A stretch of 64,000 bases of DNA. It comes from Drosophila persimilis. Taxonomy: Eukaryota > Arthropoda > Insecta > Diptera > Drosophilidae. Position 1 is the stretch's first letter, and every line of letters begins with the position of its first letter. The notes beneath the pieces are model-generated. The model was not told the origin of the DNA. It ran no database searches and saw only the letters and a list, made by a program, of their open reading frames with translations. The stretch is from the NCBI RefSeq assembly GCF_003286085.1, contig NW_020825289.1:20300001-20364000 (forward strand). The letters are read 5' to 3'. Position numbers and translations under genes: made by a program. Below are positions 48,701 to 59,346 of the stretch, piece by piece.

Positions 48701-51700
48701 AGAATCTACAGAAAAAAAGTGCTGATCGCAGAGGGAGAATGCACAGAAAAGACAAAGATGGCTTGACAAAAAGCAACCTAATTCTCAAGGTAAACCACCA
48801 TCCAATAAAAATAACAAACAAAAATCAAAAATCAACAAAACACAACAACTTCAATATACATTCGTTGGTAAAAACAAAAAAAAAAACAAAAAGCCTTGAT
48901 TGATTCCAATTATAATTATGTATTATCGGCGCAACATGACTCACTTTTGAGGAATGTTTGAGCCATTCAAATTCAGTTTTAGTGCATCATTTCGTTCGTT
49001 CGATTGTTCGATTGTTCGTTGATCATGTTTGCTTGATTTTATCGTAATGTTCGTTCGTTCGTACGTTCTGTAAATTTTCTGAGACTGCCTTTTTATATAC
49101 ACATTGATTGATTGATTGATATTGACATACATATTCTCTATTTCTCATTTGATGCATAAACAGTAAAAAAACAAAGAGAACAAATGCAGTAATCGATAAT
49201 ATCTAGCGCTGAAAATCGATAGCAAAATCTTCGGTCCGTAATCGAAGCTCTTTCACGCTCTTCACACGAATTGGGTGGGATAATGTAATATTACTCTCGC
49301 CTGAGGAAACATTAGATAGCGTAGATTTTGATTCCATGCATGGGCATGCCACTGAAAGTATAGTCCTCTATTCTAGCGATGTGAAGAGCCTGAAAATATG
49401 ACAGATCACAGGAGAAATCAATCTGAAGCGGTGTTTTCCACAGTGAAGATCAATGCTTTTTGCTTTACGACTATATACATATATCCAATATATCCATTGA
49501 AGTAGAGTAGCAGCCTCACCAGCTAGTCTGTTGATCCCACTGTAAAAACGCCCATAAGCTGCACCATTAGAAAGTTTTTGTTGTTGCTGCTGCTGCAGCT
49601 GCTGCTCTTGCTTCTGCACCGCATTGCCACATACCGGACTACGGATTATGGATTACAGATTCCGAAGCCCAGGCTCAGACATCACATAAAACACATACGC
49701 ACACAGACGAAGTAGTCAATCAATAAATCTGCAACAGTTGTGGGATGATTGTATGCTGATTGCCTGAGGCTGAGGCTGAGGCGGGCTAACAGATCAACAG
49801 ATCAATCAGATCGAACACGAACACTGTACTATATATCTAGCCACGTAATACTCGTATTCTATAGCATACATTTGCGGGCCCATGCCGAAACGCTTTCTAC
49901 ATCCTAAGCCTATCGTATCGTATCTATCGTACTCAACCTAACCTCTCACCTTTAATCGACACTCTGCTCAATGCTTTCTGCTTTTGTTTGGCGCCATTTT
50001 TGTGCTGCGCGCTTTCCTGCTCCCCCACTCTGTACTCTCTCTTTATCACTCTCTCTCTCTCTCTCTGTCAATTACTTTTAACAGACACCACTGTACTGCT
50101 ACCGTTGCTACTGCTGCTACTGTTTCTACTGTTGTTTTTGTTTCTGTTTCTTTTCTGGTTATGGTTTTTTGGTTTACTCGCTTTGATTTGTACTTTTGGT
50201 TGTGTTCTCCCCTCCCCTCCCTTTCTTCCTGTTTTTGTTTCTGTTGTACAAAGGATTTCAGCAAAAGCGCGTCGTAACGGTTTCTGTAAGTGTCCGAAAT
50301 ACGCACACACACACACGCACACAGAAGCTGATTTCTTGAATGCAACTCTGCTCCTGCTCTCTTTCTCTCTCTCTCTCTTCCTCTATATTTGTTATGATTT
50401 TGGTTGGTTATGTTCGTTTGAAATTTGTTGTTGGTTTGTTCGTTTGTTTTTTTTAAAAAACTACTACTTTTGTACAGAAATTACGTAGTACAAATACTAA
50501 CAACTGAGAAAGTCAGAGCCAACAAACGCTTTCATTGTAAAATACCCAGTTTCGTTTTCAATAATTTGAACGTTTGAACGGCTTTAGTGTTGAAAACAAA
50601 TACACACAAAACAAAAAACAAAAAAAACAACAAAAACTACAAAAACCAAAGTAAAGATGGAGCACCTTGTACCATAATTTAGCAGCTGATTTTGCACTAA
50701 TTTCGAAACGTAGAAATGGTTTGAATTTGAATTTGAATTGAGTTTGGATTGATTGCTCAGGCTGTACACTGTACACTGGACACTGTTGCATTGCCTAACA
50801 TTAGACTAATCTTATCTTATTTTACCTTATCAGCAGATGTACTACTCCTTTTATTATATATTGATAGCGAGTTCTCGACTGCGTCTATGACTGCGTTAAG
50901 GTCCACCTCCTGCCTCTGCGACTCTCCCGATTTTGAATCCGATCTGAACGGATCTGCTCTGCTACAATCTCTGATCTCTAAGGATATCTGAGGGCAGAGC
51001 AGAGCCGGAAAGGGGAAGTGTGCAGTTGCAAGATATGGACTGGATCTAGACTGCGTAAATTCTTGTTTAATGGCTGTGGTTTTTCGATTTTGTTTTAGTT
51101 GCTTTGATTGGCATAACTGCAATAACTGTTATATTTAACGGTAGCTGGAAGCTTAAGCTAAAGTTCACCAAATACGCAAATTCCAACAATGTTCCCAATG
51201 AGTTCTATTCTTTGTTTGGGTTTTCTTTCCCGTTTACCCGAGACATTTGGTTTGCCGTACCGTTTGAATTTGTTTAAATGTGAAACTCACTCAAGATGTA
51301 ACACGCACACACACAGATACACACAAACACTGACACACTTACACCCACACACACAAACACATTAGTGAGCGGTGTCGGACCTCTCTGGTTGATTGGTGGC
51401 ACTCTATCTGATTGTAAACTCTGGTTACAGTTCCTCAATATGGCCTCGGTGTTCATGAGGATCTTCAATTTAATTTGCATGATGCTCTTGATCGGACACT
51501 GGAGCGGTTGCTTGCAGTTCTTAGTGCCAATGTTGCAGGGTTTTCCATCAAACTCCTGGGTATCCATCAACGAGTTGCAGGTGCAGTACAACCCCATCGT
51601 GAATCGGTGAACCGGTAATCGAGCAGAGTCGGTCTATCGGGTGGCTAATTCGATTCGATTTCAGGAATCCTACTGGCTGGAGCAGTATTCGTGGGCATTG

Positions 51701-53109
51701 TTCAAGGCTATGTCGCACATGCTGTGCATTGGCTACGGCAGGTATGTGTCTCATACCAAATCCACTCCCACTCTTTTCGTGATGAAAACTTTAATCATAC
51801 GTTCTATTGTTGCAGATTTCCACCTCAATCACTGACAGACATGTGGCTGACCATGCTGTCGATGATATCCGGCGCCACGTGTTACGCATTGTTCCTGGGT
51901 CATGCGACCAATCTCATCCAGAGCTTGGACTCCAGCAGGCGGCAGTACCGTGAGAAGGTCAAACAGGTGGAGGAGTACATGGCCTACCGCAAGCTGCCGC
52001 GCGACATGCGACAGCGCATCACGGAATACTTTGAGCATCGGTACCAGGGTAAATTCTTCGATGAAGAGTTGATCCTTGGCGAGTTGAGCGAGAAATTGCG
52101 CGAGGATGTCATCAACTACAATTGCAGGTGGGCGATCTGTGACCGGTCCAGTCTATTCCTTCTACTAGATTTACATTCAGCCGTCGAGTCGTCGTCGAGT
52201 TGTTCTTCCTCTCTTGTTGTGTTCTCTTGCATCTCAGTCTGTTGTATTACAATCGTTCTCCTTTCACCTTTCACAGATCCCTCGTGGCGTCAGTGCCTTT
52301 TTTTGCTAATGCCGATTCGAATTTCGTTTCCGACGTAGTTACTAAACTGAAATACGAAGTTTTCCAACCAGGTGATTGATCCAAAGTCTGTTCTAAACTG
52401 TCCCACTCTTAACGTTCCGGTCTTTCAGGTGATATTATCATAAAGGAGGGTACGATCGGTACAAAAATGTACTTCATTCAGGAGGGCGTGGTGGACATTG
52501 TCATGGCCAACGGCGAGGTAATGCCCTGCCTGCCCAGACCGCATATCGCAGAAGATGTAGCTAATTCTTTGTCTGATTCGCAGGTTGCCACCTCACTATC
52601 GGACGGTTCTTACTTCGGTGAGATCTGTCTGCTGACCAATGCGCGTCGTGTGGCCAGCGTGCGAGCCGAAACCTATTGCAATCTATTCTCATTGAGCGTG
52701 GATCATTTCAATTGCGTGCTGGATCAGTATCCGCTGATGCGCAAGACCATGGAGACTGTGGCCGCAGAGCGGTTGAACAAGATCGGCAAGAATCCAAACA
52801 TAATGCAGCAGAAGGACGAACAGCTGAGCAATCCCGAGTCGAACACTATCACGGCCGTGGTGAATGCCCTGGCTGCCGAGGCCGATGAATGCAAAGATGA
52901 GTAAGTGTGAAATGACCATGTGATCTGACTTGCATCGTTCTGTATTCCTTTCCTTCCTTACCATTCTAAGCAGTGACATGGATCTCAAGGAGAATTTACT
53001 GCATGGGTCAGAGTCGAGCATTGCTGAGCCGGTTCAAACGATACGCGAGGGTCTGCCCAGGCCTCGGAGCGGGGAGTTTCGAGCCCTGTTCGAGGGCAAC
53101 ACCCCATGA
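34866..53109 (+). CDS. Ih: Ih, hyperpolarization-activated cyclic nucleotide-gated (HCN) channel, short N-terminal isoform
   Basis: Exons: 34866-34936, 45481-45658, 45817-46055, 46153-46316, 46515-46651, 46715-46852, 51431-51580, 51665-51741, 51816-52127, 52277-52371, 52429-52517, 52584-52900, 52974-53109; 700 aa. HCN domain ([13 protein letters not shown]), then S1 at about residues 166-188, voltage-sensor S4 ([22 protein letters not shown] pattern, residue about 275 on), pore helix and selectivity filter CIGYG near residue 380, C-linker ([14 protein letters not shown]) and cyclic nucleotide-binding domain (about 490-600) with GEICLL and the phosphate-binding Arg of RRVASVRA. Carries a mixed Na/K current in neurons and muscle. 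First exon: an in-frame TGA lies nine bases before the ATG, and the CG end phase fits exon 45481. The donor after 45658 is weak (see findings). Confidence 0.9.
36679..36707 (+). repeat. (CT)n microsatellite
   Basis: About 14 uninterrupted CT units in Ih intronic DNA; GAGA-factor-type sites on the other strand. Confidence 0.85.
39114..39137 (+). repeat. (CA)n microsatellite
   Basis: About 12 CA units in Ih intronic DNA. Confidence 0.8.
40661..42390 (+). CDS. Ih: Ih alternative first coding exon, 576-residue N-terminal extension
   Basis: A single long exon, ATG at 40661, ending CG at 42390 before GTGAGTAC. It joins the common exon at 45481 in the same phase as the short first exon and would give a 1253-aa channel. 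Composition is low-complexity: Gln and His runs, Ser/Thr tracts, an alternating Arg/Asp and Arg/Glu tract, and a Gly-His run (GHGHGHGH). One stretch looks like ordinary conserved protein: about residues 205-290, from [17 protein letters not shown] through [17 protein letters not shown] to [12 protein letters not shown]. Codon use is strongly GC-biased at third positions, as expected of fly coding sequence. The open frame extends upstream to 40193 through a CA repeat; I take 40661 as start because upstream sequence is pyrimidine-rich and not coding-like. A possible 5' UTR acceptor ends at 40574. Confidence 0.8.
42391..45480 (+). other. Ih intron before the common HCN exons
   Basis: 3.1 kb from GTGAGTAC to TTTCAG. 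Dense TCG/GATC words at 42.8-43.2 kb and 43.68-43.75 kb, a CAG run near 43436-43470, and GC-rich DNA up to 44.03 kb look like another promoter or 5' UTR, perhaps for a further Ih transcript start. An inverted repeat lies at 45377-45400. No supported coding exon. Confidence 0.45.
46853..51430 (+). other. Ih intron between S4 and S5 exons
   Basis: 4.6 kb intron placed just after the S4-S5 linker (WEEVY) and before S5 (FLNMASVF). AT-rich with TCGTT and CA repeats. I searched by eye for an alternative S4 exon with the RxLRxxR pattern and found no convincing one. Small open frames (for example 47738-48130) have no domain. Confidence 0.55.
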
Positions 53110-54034
53110 CACTGAGCCGAGGCGATGGCGATGGCGATGACTATGACGAAGACGATGACGATGGTGATGAAGAGCGGTGCGGGCGGGCATCGGGCATCCA
53201 TCTGAAAGGCAATTTTGCAGGACACACACTCACCCACACACACAGCCACATACACAAAACACCACTCACACACACACATGCGTATATAATAATTTAGTAA
53301 ATGAAACCCCAAGAAGCGATAAGAAGAGTACACTAAAAAGAATCAATTTACGGTAGACACTCTATATATGCAATTGCGATTTAGTAGAAAACATTAAAAA
53401 AAGACAAAACAAAAAAATCCAAAAAAAGAACAAAACAATTACACAAAAATGTCCTCAATAATTATTCATAATTTCAGCTCCGCTAACTGTGATGACTTTA
53501 ATATAAGAATCGAAAAAAAAAACAATTACATACAAATATAAATTATATGATAGAGAAGAAACTCAGCAGACAGATCCGAATCAGAATCAGATCCACACAG
53601 ACCTAGCCCACATACCGCAATAGAAGAGTTTGCCACACACACATACACACACAAAAACACATGCAACCAACAACAACAAAAATACAGACACAGAGAGAGA
53701 CATACCTTATAGGGAATCTACATTTAAGTTTTATGCCCACGATATTGTAATGATTACGAAGTGAGTAGACTTTTGTGAATTGCTACAGCGTTAGTCCTAT
53801 GGACCTACTACAGAACATACATACACCCACACCGACACCCACACAGAGACAGACACCAACCACACCTGTAGATTGTAGAGTGGAACAGGGTAAGAGACAG
53901 TCGAAATACAGACCGACTGACCAACAGATCCGCAGACACGCATCAACTTATGATATAAAGAAACGGAGCGAATCGTGAAGGCATACCAAACACACATATT
54001 TATGCGCGTAGCTATTATGTACTCGAGCAACCAA

Positions 54035-54057
54035 CAAACAAACAAACAAACAAACAA
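54035..54057 (+). repeat. (CAAA)n simple repeat
   Basis: Five or more tandem CAAA units in the Ih 3' region. Confidence 0.7.
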
Positions 54058-54703
54058 TTATGTATTATTGCGATTATATAGCATATTTAAATACGCATTG
54101 CAAAATGGAAACAACATAACTCAGCAATATACAAGAAAACAAAATGTATTTAAGCAAGTTTAACGAATGCGCATTAGTAGTTGAACTATTAGTTTTTCAC
54201 TCACTAACAAAACAAAAAAACAAACAAACAAATAACACCACTCGACACACAACGTAGTAGAGAAGCCTCAACAAAAAATAAAAACAAAAAACAAAAGAAG
54301 AATACGAGTATATTCAAAAGAAAACCAACCTCAGGGTGCCGTCGTTTCAGCGGTCCCCAACCGACAAAAACAAAAAACAAAAGAAGGAAGAACAAACAAG
54401 AAACCAACTATATACACGACATATATATACAAAACATAGACATTGTTGTCTTTTATAGGGAATTGTTATAAAGCCTCAGTTTCGGTTATATTTCAATTAT
54501 GTATTTATTGCCGCCTGCCGCTGGTCAGGATCATAATTTTCCATTGATTCAGAATTTCCGTTCAGGAATACAATAATATTTGGTTACGAGCGTGAGTTCT
54601 CAACGCAAGTGGTTCGTCTTTGAGTCGTCCTTGTTTGTCATACTTTCAAGCATAAATCAGGCAAAGGACGGCGACTTGTCGGGGGATTTATGTAACTTAG
54701 TAT

Positions 54704-54709
54704 TTTATT
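54704..54709 (-). terminator. poly(A) signal of tejas
   Basis: TTTATT (AATAAA on the minus strand) 190 nt after the tejas stop. Confidence 0.5.
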
Positions 54710-54898
54710 ACACGTAAATAATAAAAAGAAAAGCAGGACAGCGTTTGCCTTAAAATTAAACAAACGGTTCGTTTCATTACAAACTACAATAATTCTGGAT
54801 TAAGAAACAAATTTGACATTCCATGTCGAAAAAAAAAACAAAAAACAAAAACGAGATAAGATATAAATGTTAGGTAATTAATGTAAAAGAATTGTCTG

Positions 54899-56963
54899 CT
54901 AAGCCGTCAAGCGGCGACGCACCAAGCCGGAGTCTATCAGCGAAAGGTTCAAATTTACATAATCTTCATCGACGAGCACCATATACGCTATGTTGTTCTG
55001 AAACATATACATTTTTATATCTATCAACTTATTCGGTTAACATCCTACCTTGATGGCCTCCACTTTTCCGAAGAGTCTGCGGTTGTACACTTGATGTTTG
55101 AATGCGCTGACAACCTTCGATGGCCAGTGCAGACTTTTAACCGGAGACACATAAGCCAGGCGCCCCTCCATTCCTTGCGGCGGCATATTAGCGAATTGTT
55201 CCATTAAAAATTTAACGTCTTTTTTATAGACGGTATCGACAATGCCCGTATCGATTAACTCTACCTCGATTGTCTTTCGTACATTGTCGGTACGTTGGCT
55301 GACAATCTTGGCGCGTTCCCACACCGATGTATTGCTGGGACAGACAACACACAGATGGCCGGGTGTCAACAGGTACTTCGGCATCGTGAACGTCGTTGAA
55401 GCCAAGTCTCTGTAGAATTTCCTGCAAGAAGAAACTGCAAGTAAGAGAAACTCAGCAACAAAAAAAGCGTTTTCCTTACTGGATGTTGTGCGACAAGGTA
55501 TGATATAGGTCGTAGTCGTCGAATATCCAGAAGTGGAAACTATGCGGATCGGTCACCTCCACAAGCTGTAGGCAGTAGCGCTCATCCACTTTGAGAGTTT
55601 TTTCCAAGTCGAGACGAGACAACTTGTAATCGGAGCGAACCGCGTCGCGCGGATAGTCGACACTGAGAACACGGTGATCCTACAAGAGAAGAGAAGCAAC
55701 CTCTAAGCGAAATATAACATTGCAAAATAGTTGTTGAAACTTTACCACAGCATACGCTGGAAAGGCATCAGTATCTTTGCAATCATCGCTGGAGGAATCG
55801 TATACGTCGGACACAGCCACTTTCGGCTTGGCGAGTTCAAGCACAACACGATCGGGTTCCCCCAGCTCTACTACTGGTTCTTCTTCAGGCGCACTGACAT
55901 TAGGTAGCGCTTTATGCTCGTCAGAGCTGTAGGGTTCGGTGGGCAGTTGCTTCGCTTCGGACACTGGATCTTTTTCAGGCACCGTGACATTCGGTAGGAC
56001 TTTATGATCGTCGGACCTGTAGGATTCGATGGGCAGTTGCTTCTCATCAGTCACAGTTCTCTCCTGTTTCTTCACCTCACCAGTTGGGACATTATCATCT
56101 TTAGCAAGTGATAGATTATTGAATGAATTCACTATGGAATCAAAGCGCGCAGACGGAGCGAGCTCTCGAGTTGGGTTGCGTATTGGCGGTTGATTTTGTA
56201 TTGCAGTCAAAGTGTGCCTTGGTGGGTGTGGACGCTGATCTAGATTTGGATTTCGGATGGGTTGCAGATAGTTATGCATGTTATGCATTCTCTGCGGAAG
56301 AACGGGTTGATTGAAACTCGGACGCACTCTCATTTGAGGGCGATTGAAATCATTCATTGGATAATTGGTTTGGGCGTTCTTCCAGTGACAGTAAGCAGGA
56401 GGCTGCTGGAAGGCGGGATTAAAGAACTGCCCGTTTGGGAGCAGCACAAGTGGATACATTTGCGGCCGAAACGTATTGACCGGATTGTGCATCTGCACAG
56501 ACGAGGCCTTACTTACAGACTCGTTGATAAAACCCAAATTTGATGGCTTCGGGTTATACAAAAACGTTTGCTTCTGTCCAGCATGAAATTTTGACTTTCT
56601 GGATTTAATCTTCTGGCGGCTGACGAATTTCTGAATGTGCGCCGACTTTGCAGTTGCCAGTGGATGGACAAGAGCCATAGGTCCAGATCCGATCACCTGT
56701 TGATTGAATGTGATTTGAACATTAGTTTGATTATGCACAAGAGTCCTACGAAAACATGGCTTGATTCATACCGTAACGACGTCTGGAATGGAGCGGAGAA
56801 AAGTTTCGACGTCTCTGTGGCCGAACTGCCGATGCGGCACTTCTGAGCCCTCCATCTCCTTGTAGTCGCGACTTAGTTTTTGGATCGTCATTATCTCCGG
56901 CGACGACACCAGCACAGAATGCACAATCTTCTTTACGAGGCTGAGCTGTTCACGTGTATCCAT
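54899..56963 (-). CDS. tej: Tejas, LOTUS and Tudor domain germline protein
   Basis: Exons in transcript order: 56772-56963, 55746-56696, 55480-55679, 55049-55421, 54899-54997; 604 aa, somewhat longer than the D. melanogaster protein as I recall it. The first exon holds the LOTUS domain (residues about 3-64: VKKIVHSVLVSSPEIMTIQK ... FLRSIPDVV), which binds Vasa. Residues 65-381 are a Pro/Asn/Gln-rich linker containing a 30-residue tandem duplication. The three last exons encode an extended Tudor domain (residues about 382-580). Tejas localises to nuage in germ cells and is required for piRNA production and transposon silencing, with Vasa and Spindle-E. The linker evolves fast, so its exact length is species-specific. 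Confidence 0.93.
55865..56044 (-). repeat. tej: 90-nt tandem duplication inside tejas
   Basis: Two units of 30 codons, each beginning KQLP and containing a (D/E)HK(V/A)LPNV core and ending in an acidic P-rich stretch; the nucleotide copies diverge by several substitutions without a frameshift. Confidence 0.8.
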
Positions 56964-57399
56964 ATTGAGAGCCAGCACAATAATTAAGCACAAAAACCGC
57001 CCAAAATTAAATGATAAGCGCTACTATTGTTTACTTTAAACTTTACTTTCAAAGCTGTTTTTCCCGTTGTTTTCTATTCTTTTGTGCTAGTTTTTAAAGG
57101 GACGCGCTTGGAAACTTTAGAAATAACTGGACTTCCATTCGAGGTTGCCATATGGTCTATTTAGTTAGGGCTGCCAGCTCATGTAAATTGTAAAGATTTT
57201 TTTATCTTAGTACTCGTCTGCTAAATTCCTGGGTTCTAATACAGAAAGATGGTTTGTGACATCTTTATACTCTATAGTTAGTTAGTGGTTTTGTATATTA
57301 AGAACTACATCTATTCCATCAAATGTCTGGCAGCACCCAGGTTCCAAATATCGAAAGATAGATTATATCGATACTTGTTCGTAAACTTACGATATTTCA

Positions 57400-58330
57400 A
57401 ACCAGGTTAAAAAAAATATATTTTCAGTATATTTACGGTATATTTTTAAGATGAGACCGAATGATTAACCCATTGTAAGCCAAGGGGGTGTTTTAATGTT
57501 ATGTTCCATGATATAGAATTGAGAAAATGTCTGTCATCCCAGCCAAAAAGAATTGTTGAAACCGTGTTTTTGTCAAAACAAAAATCATGCATGTACTTAA
57601 AAGTAGTTAATCCTGATTAAAATTTATTCATCTGTCAAACAAAATTATCTGGGCAAAACTGAGAGATCTATATAGCTGGGAATATTCGACGGAAGAAAGA
57701 ATAACCAGGAATTAGTCGTCATAACCGGTTGACAACAATGATTGCCGGCAACATTTGTTTTCATACCCTTGGGAAATGGATATGAAGAGTTGAGTAAATG
57801 TTTGTCATCCCAGGCTCCGTAGATATTAGGATCGAGATAACTATGCACAAGATACTAATAATGTCTAAAGAATATCGATTTGAGAAAAGGTCTTTATAAA
57901 TTACGTTTCGTCTTCATATCAAACTAACGGAAACATTGCGATGTCTTTTTTTGTTGAACTATTTTGTTTTAACCTTGTTTTAGAAAAAATATAATAAAAG
58001 CAAGGACTAAAAATTAGCCAGTTAAGTATAAAATTGATTAATCAATGGCATACAATTATGTGGGCAAAACTAAGGGTTTTAGTTAGCCAGCATTATTCAA
58101 CGGAATATCCGAATTGAGCAATATGGTTTTCAACCCTTGACGTAGAATGATTAACCCATTGTAAACCAAGGGGTGTTTTAATGTTTCACCGAAAAAATTG
58201 CAAATTTTATAACTTCAGGGCAGTTTGAAAGATATCGAGTTTTTTTTAAGCTCAGAACACAGATGGCATGGATCTAAAAGAAAAACTTACAATCCGTAAT
58301 ATTTTCCGTCAAATAGAGGGGGCTTATGTG
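57400..58330 (-). repeat. dispersed TATA-rich repeat copies (reverse orientation)
   Basis: 57413-57463 is the reverse complement of the GGTCTCA/AAAAATATACCGTA block of 25463-25500. 57653-57692 and 58075-58125 match the CCGTCGAATATT...TAGCT...CCCACATA block in reverse. The phrase GAATGATTAACCCATTGTAA is repeated at 57461 and 58147. Degenerate non-coding element, no transposase seen. Confidence 0.65.
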
Positions 58331-58347
58331 GGCTAAGTTCGATTTCT

Positions 58348-58355
58348 TATCGATA
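58348..58355. promoter_or_regulatory. DRE-like site TATCGATA, RpL23 promoter
   Basis: Exact TATCGATA 20-25 nt upstream of the polypyrimidine initiator and 55 nt upstream of the RpL23 start codon. Confidence 0.6.
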
Positions 58356-58368
58356 TACGAGACGTCAG

Positions 58369-58382
58369 ACTTCTCTTTCTTT
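58369..58382 (+). promoter_or_regulatory. RpL23: TCT/polypyrimidine initiator (TOP-type) of RpL23
   Basis: Pyrimidine run CTTCTCTTTCTTTT just before the RpL23 start codon, matching the TCT initiator of fly ribosomal protein genes. It gives a 5' UTR of only about 30-35 nt and would place a terminal oligopyrimidine tract on the mRNA. Confidence 0.65.
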
Positions 58383-58409
58383 TAACTTCCTGTTCCCGAA
58401 CGCTGCAAA

Positions 58410-59217
<808 letters not shown>

Positions 59218-59231
59218 GGAATTTCCTTAAA

Positions 59232-59237
59232 AATAAA
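59232..59237 (+). terminator. RpL23: poly(A) signal of RpL23
   Basis: AATAAA 14 nt after the TAA stop; cleavage expected near 59247-59267. Confidence 0.75.
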
Positions 59238-59283
59238 CCCATAACGGAACGAAGTTTGTTTTCACTTAAGAGTTGTCGGATCT

Positions 59284-59289
59284 TTTATT
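59284..59289 (-). terminator. inaD: poly(A) signal of inaD
   Basis: TTTATT on the plus strand (AATAAA for inaD), 58 nt past its stop; cleavage expected near 59254-59274, over the RpL23 3' end. Confidence 0.7.
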
Positions 59290-59346
59290 CAATGGACTGC
59301 TGTCGCAGCTCTGGAGGATGTATTCGCGAGTGTTCGACTCTGCCTA

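Larger units (their letters stand above)
53110..54898. other. convergent 3' UTRs of Ih and tejas
   Basis: Ih 3' UTR is extremely A/C-rich with CA, CAAA (54035-54057) and CAAAAA tracts. TTTATT at 54704 serves the minus-strand tejas. No open frame supported. Confidence 0.55.
56964..58409. other. divergent intergenic region tejas / RpL23 with repeats; synteny junction
   Basis: 1.4 kb of AT-rich DNA. The central part carries dispersed repeat copies (57400-58330) that also occur at 25.4-25.8 kb. The right end is the RpL23 promoter. No open frame of note. Confidence 0.55.
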
